This document shows, piece after piece, positions 17,832 to 30,555 of a stretch of DNA of 64,000 bases. The notes under the pieces are model-generated. The model saw only the letters and a program-made list of their open reading frames with translations. It had not been told where the DNA came from and ran no database searches. The DNA is from Pseudomonas fluorescens. GTDB lineage: Bacteria > Pseudomonadota > Gammaproteobacteria > Pseudomonadales > Pseudomonadaceae. The stretch lies in the NCBI RefSeq assembly GCF_002022275.1, contig NZ_MSDF01000016.1, positions 312,301 through 376,300 on the forward strand, read 5' to 3'. The position numbers were made by a program, and so were the translations under genes. Position 1 is the first letter of the stretch. Each line of letters opens with the position of its first letter.

Positions 17832-18379
17832 CACGAATCAATCTTTTGCCCTGGCGCCAGGCCCGGGCGGAGCGGCGACGCAAATACTTTCTGGTATTTT
17901 TGCTGGCGTTCGGCTGTGTGGCGCTCGCGGCGGTTTGGTTGGCCGACCAGGTGATTGACCGAGCGATCGACCGGCAAGTCACGCGCAACAGCCATGTGGG
18001 CAAAGACGTCGCCGTCCAGGATTCACGCATCAAGACCATTGACGATATTCAGGAGCAAAGCCAGCAATTGGCGGAGCGCATGAAGGTCGTGCAAGACCTG
18101 CATGACGCACGCTCTGACAGCGCCAAAATGTTTGATCAACTGGCTCGCGCGGTCCCCGAGGGTGTCCACTTGCATGAGGTGGTGGCCAAGGGCAATACCA
18201 TCAGCGTCAGTGGCAGTGCGCAATCCAGCCAGGACATCGCCCAACTGATGCGCCGTCTGGAGGCCACGCAAGGCACCCGTGCCACACAGTTGCAACATGT
18301 GCGGGCGGATGCCGAGCAGGGCGGTAACGAATTCCAATTGATGGTGCGCCAGGGAGAATCCACCGAGGCGCAACCATGA
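17828..18379 (+). CDS. pilN: PilN-like inner-membrane pilus assembly protein
   Basis: A 183-residue bitopic protein of the pilus alignment subcomplex. The cytoplasmic N-terminus MTRINLLPWR carries the conserved INLLPWR motif that inserts into PilM. One membrane helix follows (about 22-43), then a periplasmic coiled coil and a ferredoxin-like fold domain. The start overlaps the pilM stop (ATGA), and its own stop overlaps the next gene in the same way, so the three are translationally coupled. The retained PilM-binding motif supports a functional pair with the shortened PilM. Confidence 0.92.
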   Translation: MTRINLLPWRQARAERRRKYFLVFLLAFGCVALAAVWLADQVIDRAIDRQVTRNSHVGKDVAVQDSRIKTIDDIQEQSQQLAERMKVVQDLHDARSDSAKMFDQLARAVPEGVHLHEVVAKGNTISVSGSAQSSQDIAQLMRRLEATQGTRATQLQHVRADAEQGGNEFQLMVRQGESTEAQP

Positions 18380-19338
18380 GCCTGCCCAGGCTCGACTTCT
18401 CCACGCTTTCTCACAACGCTGCAAAATGGCCCCTGCCGGGCAAGGTCCTGTTGGGCTGTGCGCTGGCGGGTTTCGTGTGGGGCGTGGGCGATAGCCTGCT
18501 TCTGAGCCCGTCGCGTGAGCGGTTGCAAGCGTTGGCGATGGAGGAAGCAACGCTGCAACGCCAGCTTTCGGAAAAAACCGACCTGTCTGCCAGCCTTGAG
18601 GCGCGCACTCGGCAGTTCGAGCTGGCTCAGGCAAGCGCTGCAGAACTGTCGTTGCAGTTGGCGGGTGAAGGTCAAATGCCAGGCGTGCTGGACGACCTCT
18701 CACGGCTGGCAGTAGCGAATGGTCTGGCGGTCGAAAGTCTCACCGTGCTGGATGAGCTGCCTCAGGCGGTTTATGTCGAACAGCCCCTGAAAATGGGGGC
18801 CAGCGGTGCTTTTCACGACCTGGCGGCATTCGTGAAGGCTTTGGGTGGGTTGTCGCGAATGGTCACGGTGCACGATGTTTCGCTTCGAACAGAGGGAGCG
18901 GCGCTGCGTCTTGAGCTGCTGGTGAAAACCTATCGAAATTCAACGCAGGGCGCCGCAGCTGTAGAACCGGGCGAACGGCTTGCCGAGGGATCGAGCCCTG
19001 TGCGTGACCCTTTCCAGCCACCCGAGATGCAGCCCGGGCCTGTGACCGGCCGGCCAGCTTCTGCGCCGGACCTTGCCCGCCGCCGCAGCTCTCTGGAAGC
19101 CCTGGCCGTGGATCAGTTCGAAATGGTCGGTACGTTGTCCAAAGGTGTGCAGAGCTTTGCGCTGCTGCGGGTGGCTTCAACCGTACACCGGCTCGCAGTC
19201 GGTGATTACCTGGGCCCAAACCATGGCCGTGTCATGGCCATTCATGACGACCATGTCGAACTGGCCGAATTGTTTCCAGATGAACAGGGCGCATGGCTGG
19301 AGCGCTCACGAACCCTCGTGTTGAACGTCAACTCATAA
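18376..19338 (+). CDS. PilO-PilP fusion protein
   Basis: One 320-residue reading frame covering what are usually two genes. Residues 1-190 look like PilO: cytoplasmic tail, a membrane helix at about 26-44, coiled coil, then a periplasmic domain. Residues about 205-320 match PilP: the RDPFQPPE motif, then a beta-rich domain with FEMVGTLSKGVQSFALLR and RLAVGDYLGPNHGRVMAI. The Pro-rich stretch at 215-235 acts as linker. PilP is normally a separate lipoprotein with its own signal and lipobox; here those are absent and PilO's membrane helix supplies the anchor. No frameshift is needed. It overlaps pilN by ATGA. Confidence 0.85.
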   Translation: MSLPRLDFSTLSHNAAKWPLPGKVLLGCALAGFVWGVGDSLLLSPSRERLQALAMEEATLQRQLSEKTDLSASLEARTRQFELAQASAAELSLQLAGEGQMPGVLDDLSRLAVANGLAVESLTVLDELPQAVYVEQPLKMGASGAFHDLAAFVKALGGLSRMVTVHDVSLRTEGAALRLELLVKTYRNSTQGAAAVEPGERLAEGSSPVRDPFQPPEMQPGPVTGRPASAPDLARRRSSLEALAVDQFEMVGTLSKGVQSFALLRVASTVHRLAVGDYLGPNHGRVMAIHDDHVELAELFPDEQGAWLERSRTLVLNVNS

Positions 19339-19351
19339 CGGAATAAGACAA

Positions 19352-20734
19352 ATGAAAAGGACTTTCTCGTCCTTCGGTGTGGCGCTATGGATAGCGTTCA
19401 CGGCACCGATGGCTTTTGCTGTGCCCAATCGTGTGGATCTGATCCAGTTGCCGCCTCCTGGCAATGCAGTTCCGGGCGCGTATACCGGCGACAAACTCAA
19501 CCTCAACTTCCAGAATATCGAGCTGCGAACGGTGCTGCAGCAGATCGCCGACGTGGCTGGCCTCAATCTGGTGGCCAGCGACGAAGTTCAGGGCTCGATC
19601 ACTCTGCGGCTCAAGGATGTGCCGTGGGATCAGGCGCTGGACCTGGTGTTGCAAACCAAGGGGCTGGATAAGCGCGTGAAAGCTGGCGTGTTGCTGGTGG
19701 CGCCTGCCGATGAACTGGCGGCGCGTGAATTGCTGACGTTGGAGGCGCGCAAGCAGATGGCCGAGCTGGCGCCCCTGCGTCGCGAACTGTTGCAAGTCAA
19801 TTACGCCAAGGCGGCGGACCTGGCCAAGTTGTTCCAGTCGGTGACAGGGCTTGAAGGCGTCACTGATGAGCGCGGCTCGGTGGCCGTGGATGATCGCACC
19901 AACAATATCATTGCCTACCAGACCGGCGAGCGGCTCGAAGAGCTGCGGCGGATCGTGGCGCAGCTGGATATTCCGGTGCGCCAGGTGATGATCGAGGCGC
20001 GGATCGTTGAGGCCAACGTGGATTACGACAAAAGCCTGGGTGTGCGCTGGGGCGGGCGGCTCAACCGTGGCAACTGGGGCGCGGGAGGCATTGGCAAGCC
20101 TTTGGCCGAGGGTGCCGAGCCGCCGGAAAACCCGCCCAGCTCGCCGTTTGTCGACCTTGGATCACTCACCGGGACGTCAGGTCTGGGCCTGGCCTTCATT
20201 ACTGACAACCTGCTGCTGGACCTGGAACTGACGGCCATGGAGAAGTCAGGCAATGGTGAAATTGTCTCGCAGCCCAAGGTGGTCACGTCCGACAAGGAAA
20301 CCGCGCGCATCCTCAAAGGCACCGAGATTCCTTATCAGGAATCCACGTCCCAGGGCGCTACATCGGTGTCGTTCAAGGAGGCCTCGTTGTCGTTGGAAGT
20401 CACCCCGCAAATCACCCCGGATAATTGGGTGATCATGGAGGTCAAGGTCACTAAGGATGAGCCCGACTACCTGAACAAACTCAACGACGTGCCGCCGATC
20501 AAGAAAAACGAGGTCAACGCCAAGGTGCTGGTCAAGGACGGCGAGACCATCGTCATCGGTGGGGTTTTCTCCAATACCCAAAGCAAAGTGGTAGATAAAG
20601 TGCCATTTTTGGGCGATGTGCCGTATCTTGGCCGCCTTTTCCGGCGCGATGTGCTGGCACAAAGAAAATCCGAGCTGCTGGTATTCCTGACTCCGCGTAT
20701 TATGAATAACCAGGCGATTGCTGTGAGTCGTTGA
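19352..20734 (+). CDS. pilQ: Short PilQ/HofQ-type secretin
   Basis: Outer-membrane secretin through which a pilus or DNA-uptake pseudopilus would pass. It has 460 residues, against about 700 for P. aeruginosa PilQ. A signal peptide (about 1-23, cut after AFA) is followed by an STN domain ([26 protein letters not shown]), one N1/NolW domain (about 145-215), and the secretin core with the [15 protein letters not shown] signature near the end. The N-terminal peptidoglycan-binding AMIN domains are missing. This matches E. coli HofQ (about 412 residues) in layout. It ends the pil block; aroK starts five bases later. Confidence 0.9.
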   Translation: MKRTFSSFGVALWIAFTAPMAFAVPNRVDLIQLPPPGNAVPGAYTGDKLNLNFQNIELRTVLQQIADVAGLNLVASDEVQGSITLRLKDVPWDQALDLVLQTKGLDKRVKAGVLLVAPADELAARELLTLEARKQMAELAPLRRELLQVNYAKAADLAKLFQSVTGLEGVTDERGSVAVDDRTNNIIAYQTGERLEELRRIVAQLDIPVRQVMIEARIVEANVDYDKSLGVRWGGRLNRGNWGAGGIGKPLAEGAEPPENPPSSPFVDLGSLTGTSGLGLAFITDNLLLDLELTAMEKSGNGEIVSQPKVVTSDKETARILKGTEIPYQESTSQGATSVSFKEASLSLEVTPQITPDNWVIMEVKVTKDEPDYLNKLNDVPPIKKNEVNAKVLVKDGETIVIGGVFSNTQSKVVDKVPFLGDVPYLGRLFRRDVLAQRKSELLVFLTPRIMNNQAIAVSR

Positions 20735-20738
20735 TTCT

Positions 20739-21257
20739 GTGCGAAATTTGATTCTTGTAGGACCGATGGGGGCTGGAAAAAGCACCATCGGCCGTTTGCT
20801 GGCCAAAGAGCTGCGCCTGCCGTTCAAAGATTCCGACAAGGAAATTGAATTGCGCACGGGCGCCAATATCCCGTGGATCTTCGATAAGGAAGGCGAACTG
20901 GGCTTTCGCGACCGCGAGCAGGCGATGATTGCCGAGCTGTGCGGCTGCGATGGCGTGGTATTGGCCACCGGTGGTGGTGCAGTGATGCGCGATGAAAACC
21001 GCCGGGCGCTGCACGCCGGGGGGCGTGTGGTGTATTTGCATGCTTCAGTCGAGCAGCAGGTGGGCCGCACCGCTCGCGATCGCAATCGTCCGCTTTTGCG
21101 CACCGCTGACCCGGCAAAAACCTTGCGGGATTTGCTCACGCTGCGCGATCCGCTTTATCGGGAAATCGCCGATCTGGTGGTGGAAACCGATGAGCGGCCA
21201 CCACGAATGGTCGTTCTCGACATTCTTGAGCGCTTGCAGCAGTTGCCACCCCGTTAA
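20739..21257 (+). CDS. aroK: Shikimate kinase
   Basis: Phosphorylates shikimate in the chorismate pathway. It has 172 residues with Walker A GPMGAGKS, the shikimate-binding DSD region (FKDSDKEIE), TGGGAV and the lid arginines (DRNRPLL). It uses a GTG start at 20739, only four bases after the pilQ stop, so it is probably co-transcribed with the pil genes. aroB follows after 124 bp. The pil-aroK-aroB linkage is conserved in many gammaproteobacteria. Confidence 0.97.
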   Translation: MRNLILVGPMGAGKSTIGRLLAKELRLPFKDSDKEIELRTGANIPWIFDKEGELGFRDREQAMIAELCGCDGVVLATGGGAVMRDENRRALHAGGRVVYLHASVEQQVGRTARDRNRPLLRTADPAKTLRDLLTLRDPLYREIADLVVETDERPPRMVVLDILERLQQLPPR

Positions 21258-21381
21258 AGCCCGACCCGAAATGCGCTATTCTCGGCAGCGCGCCATGACC
21301 CTTCAAGGTTCGGTGCAGAGCCATCAGGCGACGTCAGATCCGAGCGTTGCCGATCGTAAATATATCTTCACGCGGGGACAC

Positions 21382-22482
21382 ATGCAGACACTTAAGGTCG
21401 ATCTAGGCGAGCGCAGCTACCCAATCCATATTGGCGAAGGTTTGTTGGACCAGCCCGAGTTGCTCGCACCGCACATTGCCGGGCGGCAAGTGGCGATCAT
21501 CTCCAACGAAACGGTCGCGCCGCTGTATCTTGAGCGTCTGAGCCGCAGCCTGGCGGCGTACTCGGTGATTTCGGTGATCCTGCCGGATGGCGAGGCCCAC
21601 AAGAACTGGGAAACCCTGCAACTGATCTTTGACGGCCTGCTGACCGCGCGCCATGACCGCCGCACCACCGTGATCGCCTTGGGCGGCGGTGTGATCGGCG
21701 ACATGGCCGGCTTTGCGGCCGCCTGCTACCAGCGTGGCGTGGACTTTATCCAGGTGCCCACCACCTTGTTGTCCCAGGTCGATTCATCGGTGGGCGGCAA
21801 AACCGGCATCAACCACCCGTTGGGCAAGAACATGGTCGGTGCGTTCTATCAGCCGCAAGCCGTGCTGATCGACACCGCCACCCTCAATACCCTGCCGCCG
21901 CGCGAGCTGTCGGCGGGCCTGGCAGAAGTCATCAAGTATGGGCTGATCTGCGATGAGCCGTTTCTAAGCTGGCTTGAAGAACATGTAGATGCCCTGCGCG
22001 GCCTCGACCAGGTGGCGCTGACTGAAGCGATTTCCCGCTCCTGCGCCGCTAAGGCGCTGGTGGTGAATGCCGACGAGCGGGAGTCCGGCGTGCGCGCCAC
22101 GCTGAACCTGGGTCACACCTTCGGCCATGCGATCGAAACGCACATGGGCTATGGTGTGTGGTTGCATGGGGAGGCTGTAGCGGCTGGCACTGTGATGGCA
22201 TTGGAGATGTCGCAGCGCTTGGGCTGGATCAGCGCCCAGGAGCGGGATCGCGGCATTCGCCTGTTCCAGCGCGCCGGGTTGCCGGTCATACCGCCGCAGG
22301 AGATGACCGAGGCGGATTTCCTCGAACATATGGCAATAGACAAGAAAGTGATCGACGGTCGCCTGCGACTGGTGCTGCTGCGCCACATCGGCGAAGCGGT
22401 AGTGACCGACGATTATCCGAAAGAGATTTTACAGGCCACGCTGGGAGCGGATTACCGCGCCCTGGCCCAGCTTAAAGGTTAA
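21382..22482 (+). CDS. aroB: 3-dehydroquinate synthase
   Basis: Second step of the shikimate pathway, NAD- and metal-dependent. It has 366 residues from the ATG at 21382 with GGGGA upstream. The [14 protein letters not shown] nucleotide region, the [11 protein letters not shown] active-site block and the metal-binding His in [11 protein letters not shown] are intact. Much longer in-frame extensions upstream overlap aroK and are rejected. The damX-like gene starts 11 bp downstream. Confidence 0.97.
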   Translation: MQTLKVDLGERSYPIHIGEGLLDQPELLAPHIAGRQVAIISNETVAPLYLERLSRSLAAYSVISVILPDGEAHKNWETLQLIFDGLLTARHDRRTTVIALGGGVIGDMAGFAAACYQRGVDFIQVPTTLLSQVDSSVGGKTGINHPLGKNMVGAFYQPQAVLIDTATLNTLPPRELSAGLAEVIKYGLICDEPFLSWLEEHVDALRGLDQVALTEAISRSCAAKALVVNADERESGVRATLNLGHTFGHAIETHMGYGVWLHGEAVAAGTVMALEMSQRLGWISAQERDRGIRLFQRAGLPVIPPQEMTEADFLEHMAIDKKVIDGRLRLVLLRHIGEAVVTDDYPKEILQATLGADYRALAQLKG

Positions 22483-22492
22483 TAAGATCCCG

Positions 22493-24055
22493 ATGACTAG
22501 TTTGCATGCCGACGAGGCGTTCCTCGGCCATTACCAGTTAAGCCACGACCCTTTTGCTCCACGGGTGCCCGGCTTCAAATTTTTCCCTGCCCAGCGCAAG
22601 CCGGTGCTTGGCCAGTTGCACCATTTGGCGCGCTACAGCCAGCTGTTGCTGGTGGTAACCGGCCCATTGGGCAGCGGCAAGACCTTGCTGCGTCAGGCGC
22701 TGGTTGCCAGCACCAACAAGCAATCGGTGCAGAGCGTGGTGGTTTCGGCCCGTGGCGCCGGTGATGCGGCAGGCGTGTTGCGCCAGGTTGCCCAGGCCCT
22801 GAACGTGGCCACCGCCGAGCCGAACGCGATCCTCAAGCAAGTGGTGCAACTGGGCCTGACCGGCCAGGAAGTCTACCTGCTGGTGGATGACGCCGAGCAG
22901 CTCGACGAATCCGCTCTGGAGGCGCTGCTGGCGCTCGCCGCAGGTACGCCGGAAGGTCGCCCGCATGTGTTCCTGTTTGGTGAGTCTTCGCTGATCGCCG
23001 ATCTGGAGCAGATCAGCGGCGAGCAGGAGCTGTTTCACGTCATCGAATTGCAGCCGTACGAAGAGGAAGAAACCCGCGAATACCTGGCTCAACGCCTCGA
23101 AGGCGCGGGCGCCGGTATCGAACTTTTCACTGCAAATCAGATCTCTGATATTCACGAAAGCGCAGGCGGCTGGCCTGGCACCATCAACCAGGTTGCCCGC
23201 GATGCCTTGATCGAAGCCATGATCGCCAGCCGCTCTGCGGTGAAGCGTCCAAAGATGGGGTTTACTATGCCTAAGAAGCACGTATTGGCGATTTCCGCCG
23301 TTGTCGTGGTTGCTGTCGCCGCCGCCTGGTTGATCCCGGGTCGCAGCAAGGCACCGACGACTGCCGGTGCCCCAACCGAACAGGCGCAGTTGCCACTGGG
23401 CAAGCCCACGCCAAACGTCGAATTTGCCAACTCCGGCCAACCGACCAACCTGCCGATGGTCGGCCAGCCTGTGATGCGCGGCCCGCTTGCCGAAGAAGCC
23501 GGTGGCATCTCCGAAGGCGACGACGGCGTGCCGGTGGAAGGCTCCAGCGCCACACCGCCGACCGTGACCACCACCGCGCCGCCGGCAGGTGTTCCGGCCG
23601 GCCAACCGGCTCCGGTTGCCAAGCCGACCCCGGCGCCGACCGTTGCTACCGCCAAGCCAGCACCTGTCGCCAAACCTGTCGCACCTGCGCCGGTAGCCAA
23701 GCCTGCTCCAGCCGCCAAACCGGTTGAAAAGCCAGCAGCGGCCACCGTCGCCAAAGCCGGCGCTACCGGCAGCAGCTGGTACACCAGCCAGCCGGCCGGC
23801 CACTTTGTGGTGCAGATCCTCGGCACCAGCTCCGAAGCCAATGCCCAGGCGTTCGTGAAAGAGCAGGGCGGCGAGTACCGTTATTTCAAGAAAGTGCTCA
23901 ACGGCAAGCCTCTCTTCGTGATCACTTACGGCAGCTTCCCAAGCCGTGCCGCAGCCGATTCCGCGATCAAAGCCTTGCCAGCGAAGGTTCAGGCTGGTAA
24001 ACCTTGGCCTCGCACTGTTGCCAGCGTTCAACAAGAACTCGCAACAACTCGCTGA
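22493..24055 (+). CDS. DamX-like protein: AAA ATPase plus membrane helix plus SPOR domain
   Basis: A 520-residue inner-membrane protein, probably septal. The N-terminus (1-245) is an ExeA-type AAA ATPase with Walker A GPLGSGKT and Walker B YLLVDDAEQL. A membrane helix follows at about 263-281, then a long Pro/Ala/Lys linker (about 345-420) with repeated PAPVAKP, and a C-terminal SPOR domain at about 435-510. E. coli DamX has the same position next to aroKB and a SPOR domain; a complete ATPase part is usual in Pseudomonas homologs. It should localise to the division site through SPOR binding of glycan. Confidence 0.88.
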   Translation: MTSLHADEAFLGHYQLSHDPFAPRVPGFKFFPAQRKPVLGQLHHLARYSQLLLVVTGPLGSGKTLLRQALVASTNKQSVQSVVVSARGAGDAAGVLRQVAQALNVATAEPNAILKQVVQLGLTGQEVYLLVDDAEQLDESALEALLALAAGTPEGRPHVFLFGESSLIADLEQISGEQELFHVIELQPYEEEETREYLAQRLEGAGAGIELFTANQISDIHESAGGWPGTINQVARDALIEAMIASRSAVKRPKMGFTMPKKHVLAISAVVVVAVAAAWLIPGRSKAPTTAGAPTEQAQLPLGKPTPNVEFANSGQPTNLPMVGQPVMRGPLAEEAGGISEGDDGVPVEGSSATPPTVTTTAPPAGVPAGQPAPVAKPTPAPTVATAKPAPVAKPVAPAPVAKPAPAAKPVEKPAAATVAKAGATGSSWYTSQPAGHFVVQILGTSSEANAQAFVKEQGGEYRYFKKVLNGKPLFVITYGSFPSRAAADSAIKALPAKVQAGKPWPRTVASVQQELATTR

Positions 24056-24267
24056 AGATTCGGCGGCCTTACCCAGGCCGCCTCTCCCGGCACCTCAAAA
24101 AAATCCGCAAGTGCGTGCTGCCCTCAAGGCCGCGCGCTTTGTGGTGTCTGCATCACAGTAGCCTTTGAGTCGTAGCGGTCCGAACTAAAAAAGTTTTGAC
24201 TAGCACAGCATATCGCTTTAAACCTTTCATAAATGCGACATAGATTTGCGACATTTCGTCGCTAAAT

Positions 24268-24296
24268 TTGTGAGCGCCTGTGTCGGTGTGTACAAT
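24268..24296 (+). promoter_or_regulatory. Sigma-70-type promoter of gltBD
   Basis: TTGTGA (24268-24273), a 17-base spacer, then TACAAT (24291-24296), giving a leader of about 105 bases to the gltB start. The 352-bp gap 24056-24407 otherwise contains AT-rich sequence and no gene that I can see. No terminator hairpin for the damX-like gene is obvious. Confidence 0.65.
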
Positions 24297-24407
24297 GACC
24301 TCCCTTTTGCCCCCGCTAAGCCGGCGTACGTTCGGCGTGGAAGGTAACCGGTTGAATTGAAAAGAAATTTGCCTCGTCATAAGAGGCAGCCTGGTGAGAA
24401 AGTGTCT

Positions 24408-27400
24408 ATGAAAGCAGGTCTGTACCAACCCGATGAATTCAAGGATAACTGCGGTTTCGGCCTGATAGCCCACATGCAGGGCGAGCCCAGTCATACCCTT
24501 TTGCAAACGGCCATCGAGGCCCTGACCTGCATGACCCACCGCGGTGGGATCAACGCCGATGGCAAGACCGGTGACGGTTGTGGCTTGCTGATTCAAAAGC
24601 CCGACCAGTTCCTGCGCGCTGTCGCCAAAGAGCATTTCGCGGCCGATCTGCCCAAGCAATACGCTGTGGGCATGGTGTTCTTTAACCAGGACCCGGTTAA
24701 GGCCGAAGCGGCTCGCGAAAACATGAACCGCGAAATCGTCGCTGCCGGCTTGCAACTGGTCGGCTGGCGCAAAGTGCCGATCGACACCAGCGTACTCGGC
24801 CGCCTGGCCCTGGAGCGCCTGCCGCAGATCGAACAAGTGTTCATCGCAGGCGATGGCCTGAGCGACCAGGACATGGCGATCAAGCTGTTCACCTCGCGTC
24901 GTCGCTCGTCCGTGGCCAATGCCGCCGACACCGACCACTACATCTGCAGCTTTTCGCACAAGACCATCATTTATAAAGGCCTGATGATGCCGGCGGATTT
25001 GACCGCCTTCTATCCAGACCTGAAAGACGAGCGCCTGCAAACCGCCATCTGCGTGTTCCACCAGCGCTTCTCCACCAATACCCTGCCGAAATGGCCGCTG
25101 GCTCAGCCATTCCGCTTCCTCGCCCACAACGGCGAGATCAACACCATCACCGGCAACCGCAACTGGGCCGTGGCCCGTCGCACCAAGTTCGCCAACGATT
25201 TGATGGACCTGGAAGAGCTCGGCCCGCTGGTTAACCGCGTGGGTTCCGACTCTTCCAGCATGGACAACATGCTTGAGCTGATGGTCACCGGCGGCATCGA
25301 CCTGTTCCGTGGCGTGCGCATGATCATTCCGCCAGCGTGGCAGAACGTCGAAACCATGGACCCGGACCTGCGTGCATTCTACGAGTACAACTCGATGCAC
25401 ATGGAACCGTGGGACGGCCCGGCCGGCGTCGTAATGACCGACGGCCGCTACGCCGTGTGCCTGCTCGACCGTAACGGTCTGCGCCCGGCGCGTTGGGTGA
25501 CCACCACCAACGGTTTCATCACCCTCGCCTCGGAAATCGGCGTGTGGGACTACAAGCCCGAAGACGTCATCGCCAAAGGCCGCGTAGGTCCTGGCCAGAT
25601 CCTGGCTGTGGACACCGAAACCGGGCAGATCCTCGACACCGACGCGATCGACAACCGCTTGAAGTCGCGTCACCCGTACAAGCAATGGCTGCGCAAGAAC
25701 GCCCTGCGCATCCAGGCGACCATGGAAGACAACGACCACGGTTCGGCGTTCTACGACGTCGACCAGCTCAAGCAGTACATGAAGATGTACCAAGTCACGT
25801 TCGAAGAGCGCGACCAGGTGCTGCGTCCGCTCGGCGAGCAAGGCTACGAGGCCGTCGGCTCCATGGGCGATGACACGCCAATGGCCGTGCTGTCCCAGCG
25901 CGTGCGCACGCCGTACGACTATTTCCGCCAGCAGTTCGCCCAGGTGACCAACCCACCAATCGACCCGCTGCGCGAAGCCATCGTGATGTCGCTGGAAGTG
26001 TGCCTCGGTGCCGAGCGCAACATCTTCCAGGAATCGCCGGAGCACGCTTCCCGCGTCATCCTCAGCTCGCCTGTGGTGTCGCCGGCCAAGTGGCGCTCGT
26101 TGATGACCCTGGATCGCCCGGGCTTCGACCGCCAGATCATCGACCTGAACTACGACGAGAGCCTCGGCCTTGAAGCCGCTGTGCGCAACGTCGCCGACCA
26201 GGCCGAAGAAGCCGTGCGCGCCGGTCGTACTCAGATCGTATTGACCGACCGTCACATCGCGCCCGGCAAGCTGCCGATCCACGCATCCTTGGCGACCGGT
26301 GCCGTGCACCACCGCCTGACCGAAAAAGGCCTGCGTTGCGACTCCAACATCCTCGTCGAAACCGCCACCGCCCGCGACCCGCACCACTTTGCGGTGTTGA
26401 TCGGCTTCGGCGCCTCGGCGGTGTACCCGTTCCTCGCGTACGAAGTACTGGGCGACCTGATCCGTACCGGTGAAGTGCTGGGCGACCTCTATGAGGTGTT
26501 CAAGAACTACCGCAAAGGCATCACCAAGGGCCTGCTGAAGATCCTGTCGAAGATGGGCATCTCCACCGTTACCTCTTACCGTGGCGCGCAACTGTTCGAG
26601 GCCATTGGCCTGTCCGAAGAAGTCTGCGAGATGAGCTTCCGTGGCGTGCCAAGCCGCATCAAGGGCGCGCGTTTTGTCGACATCGAAGCCGAGCAGAAAG
26701 CCTTGGCGGCCGAAGCCTGGAGCGCGCGCAAGCCGATCCAGCAAGGCGGCCTGCTGAAGTTCGTGCACGGTGGCGAATACCACGCGTACAACCCGGACGT
26801 GGTCAACACCCTGCAAGCCGCAGTGCAGCAGGGCGACTACGCCAAGTTCAAGGAATACACCGCGCTGGTGGATAACCGACCGGTGTCGATGATCCGCGAC
26901 CTGTTCAAGGTGAAGACTCTGGACACACCGCTGGCCATCAGCGAAATCGAGCCGCTGGAATCGATCCTCAAGCGCTTCGACTCCGCCGGTATTTCCCTCG
27001 GCGCCTTGTCGCCTGAGGCGCACGAAGCCCTGGCCGAAGCCATGAACCGCCTGGGTGCGCGTTCCAACTCCGGCGAAGGCGGCGAAGACCCGGCGCGCTA
27101 CGGCACCATCAAGAGCTCGAAAATCAAGCAGGTCGCGACTGGCCGTTTCGGTGTAACCCCGGAATACCTGGTCAACGCCGAAGTGCTGCAGATCAAAGTC
27201 GCCCAGGGCGCCAAGCCCGGTGAAGGCGGCCAACTGCCAGGCGGCAAGGTCAACGGTTTGATCGCCAAGCTGCGTTACGCAGTGCCGGGCGTGACGCTGA
27301 TTTCGCCACCGCCGCACCACGACATCTATTCGATTGAAGACTTGTCGCAGCTGATTTTCGACTTGAAACAAGTCAACCCGCAGGCGCTGGTCTCGGTGAA

Positions 27401-28853
27401 ACTGGTCGCAGAAGCCGGCGTGGGCACCATCGCCGCTGGCGTGGCCAAGGCCTATGCCGACCTGATCACCATCTCCGGCTACGACGGCGGCACCGGCGCT
27501 TCGCCGCTGACCTCGATCAAGTACGCGGGCGCACCGTGGGAACTCGGCCTGGCCGAGACCCACCAGACCCTGCGTGGCAACGACCTGCGCGGCAAGGTTC
27601 GGGTACAAACCGACGGCGGCCTGAAAACCGGCCTCGACGTGATCAAGGCCGCGATCCTCGGCGCCGAAAGCTTCGGCTTCGGCACTGCGCCAATGATCGC
27701 CCTGGGCTGCAAATACCTGCGCATCTGCCACCTGAACAACTGTGCCACCGGTGTCGCGACTCAGAACGAGAAGCTGCGTAAGGATCACTACATCGGCACC
27801 GTCGACATGGTGGTGAATTTCTTCACCTACGTCGCCGAAGAGACCCGTGAGTGGCTGGCCAAGCTGGGCGTGCGTTCGCTGGAAGAGCTGATCGGCCGTA
27901 CCGACCTGCTCGACATCCTCGAAGGCCAGACCGCCAAGCAACAGCACCTGGACCTGACGCCGCTGCTCGGCAGCGATCACATCCCGGCAGACAAGCCACA
28001 ATTCTGCCAGGTGGACCGCAACCCGCCGTTCGACAAAGGCCTGCTGGCCGAGAAGATGGTCGAGATGGCCTCCTCCTCGATCAACGACGCCAGCGGTGGC
28101 GAATTCGCCCTGGATATCTGCAACTGCGACCGTTCCATCGGCGCACGCATCTCCGGCGAAATCGCGCGCAAGCACGGCAACCAGGGCATGGCGAAAGCGC
28201 CAATCACCTTCCGCTTTAAAGGCACGGCAGGCCAGAGCTTTGGCGTGTGGAACGCCGGCGGCCTGCACATGTACCTCGAAGGCGACGCCAACGACTACGT
28301 GGGCAAGGGCATGACCGGCGGCAAGCTGGTGATCGTTCCGCCTAAAGGCAGCGTGTACAAGACCCAGGACAGTGCCATCATCGGCAACACCTGCTTGTAC
28401 GGCGCCACCGGTGGCAAGCTGTTCGCCGCCGGTACTGCCGGTGAGCGTTTCGCCGTGCGTAACTCCGGTGCTCACACCGTGGTGGAAGGCACTGGCGATC
28501 ACTGCTGCGAGTACATGACCGGCGGCTTTGTCGCGGTATTGGGCAAGACCGGTTACAACTTCGGTTCGGGCATGACCGGCGGTTTCGCCTACGTGCTCGA
28601 CCAGGACAACACCTTCGTCGACAAGGTCAACCACGAGTTGGTCGAGATCCAGCGGATCAGCGGCGAAGCCATGGAATCCTACCGGAACCACTTGCAGCAC
28701 GTGCTGGACGAGTACGTTGAGGAAACAGACAGCGAATGGGGTCGTAACCTCGCTGAAAACCTCGACGATTACCTGCGCCGTTTCTGGCTGGTCAAGCCCA
28801 AGGCTGCCAACCTGAAATCGTTGCTTTCCAGCATCCGTGCCAATCCGCAGTGA
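24408..28853 (+). CDS. gltB: Glutamate synthase, large (alpha) subunit
   Basis: Transfers glutamine amide nitrogen to 2-oxoglutarate. It has 1481 residues from the ATG at 24408. The N-terminal class II amidotransferase has its nucleophilic Cys in DNCGFG (Cys15), exposed after a 14-residue propeptide is removed. The central FMN-binding (beta/alpha)8 synthase domain contains the 3Fe-4S Cys cluster [12 protein letters not shown]. The C-terminal beta-helix domain is GxxG-rich (GGKLVIVPP). An in-frame extension of 17 codons is rejected because it would lengthen the propeptide. gltD starts 32 bp later. Confidence 0.98.
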   Translation: MKAGLYQPDEFKDNCGFGLIAHMQGEPSHTLLQTAIEALTCMTHRGGINADGKTGDGCGLLIQKPDQFLRAVAKEHFAADLPKQYAVGMVFFNQDPVKAEAARENMNREIVAAGLQLVGWRKVPIDTSVLGRLALERLPQIEQVFIAGDGLSDQDMAIKLFTSRRRSSVANAADTDHYICSFSHKTIIYKGLMMPADLTAFYPDLKDERLQTAICVFHQRFSTNTLPKWPLAQPFRFLAHNGEINTITGNRNWAVARRTKFANDLMDLEELGPLVNRVGSDSSSMDNMLELMVTGGIDLFRGVRMIIPPAWQNVETMDPDLRAFYEYNSMHMEPWDGPAGVVMTDGRYAVCLLDRNGLRPARWVTTTNGFITLASEIGVWDYKPEDVIAKGRVGPGQILAVDTETGQILDTDAIDNRLKSRHPYKQWLRKNALRIQATMEDNDHGSAFYDVDQLKQYMKMYQVTFEERDQVLRPLGEQGYEAVGSMGDDTPMAVLSQRVRTPYDYFRQQFAQVTNPPIDPLREAIVMSLEVCLGAERNIFQESPEHASRVILSSPVVSPAKWRSLMTLDRPGFDRQIIDLNYDESLGLEAAVRNVADQAEEAVRAGRTQIVLTDRHIAPGKLPIHASLATGAVHHRLTEKGLRCDSNILVETATARDPHHFAVLIGFGASAVYPFLAYEVLGDLIRTGEVLGDLYEVFKNYRKGITKGLLKILSKMGISTVTSYRGAQLFEAIGLSEEVCEMSFRGVPSRIKGARFVDIEAEQKALAAEAWSARKPIQQGGLLKFVHGGEYHAYNPDVVNTLQAAVQQGDYAKFKEYTALVDNRPVSMIRDLFKVKTLDTPLAISEIEPLESILKRFDSAGISLGALSPEAHEALAEAMNRLGARSNSGEGGEDPARYGTIKSSKIKQVATGRFGVTPEYLVNAEVLQIKVAQGAKPGEGGQLPGGKVNGLIAKLRYAVPGVTLISPPPHHDIYSIEDLSQLIFDLKQVNPQALVSVKLVAEAGVGTIAAGVAKAYADLITISGYDGGTGASPLTSIKYAGAPWELGLAETHQTLRGNDLRGKVRVQTDGGLKTGLDVIKAAILGAESFGFGTAPMIALGCKYLRICHLNNCATGVATQNEKLRKDHYIGTVDMVVNFFTYVAEETREWLAKLGVRSLEELIGRTDLLDILEGQTAKQQHLDLTPLLGSDHIPADKPQFCQVDRNPPFDKGLLAEKMVEMASSSINDASGGEFALDICNCDRSIGARISGEIARKHGNQGMAKAPITFRFKGTAGQSFGVWNAGGLHMYLEGDANDYVGKGMTGGKLVIVPPKGSVYKTQDSAIIGNTCLYGATGGKLFAAGTAGERFAVRNSGAHTVVEGTGDHCCEYMTGGFVAVLGKTGYNFGSGMTGGFAYVLDQDNTFVDKVNHELVEIQRISGEAMESYRNHLQHVLDEYVEETDSEWGRNLAENLDDYLRRFWLVKPKAANLKSLLSSIRANPQ

Positions 28854-28876
28854 TATGCGCCTGAACAGTTTGATGA

Positions 28877-30304
<1,428 letters not shown>

Positions 30305-30333
30305 CCCGAATCCCTGATTGAAATGGGATCAAA

Positions 30334-30407
30334 GTGTGGGAGCGGGCTTGCCTGCGATGGCGGCGGTGAATTCACCACCGCCATCGCAGGCAAGCCAGCT
30401 CCCACAC
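30334..30407. repeat. REPIN downstream of gltD
   Basis: GTGTGGGAGCGGGCTTGCC and the inverse around a GGCGGTGAATTCACCACCGCC-like inner palindrome. Confidence 0.9.
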
Positions 30408-30478
30408 AAACCCCATTCCGCATTGGGTTTGGTGGTGTTGCTCATACCGCAAGACACCGCGACAAATTGACCCGATAG

Positions 30479-30509
30479 ACAAAAGGCACGGCGCATTCCG
30501 TGCCTTTTG
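30479..30509 (+). terminator. Candidate gltBD terminator
   Basis: AAAAGGCACGG / CCGTGCCTTTTG with a six-base loop. The stem is strong, but the U-run is only four bases. It lies 47 bp before hemE. Confidence 0.6.
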
Positions 30510-30555
30510 CGTCGCGCTCTGAGAAAATGCCCGCACTTTTTTTGCGGATGCCGAC

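Noticed and set aside
24153..28700. A 1515-codon open frame on the minus strand opposite gltB
   Set aside because: It mirrors gltB codon structure in high-GC DNA, has no recognisable domains and no ribosome site, and gltB is unmistakable.
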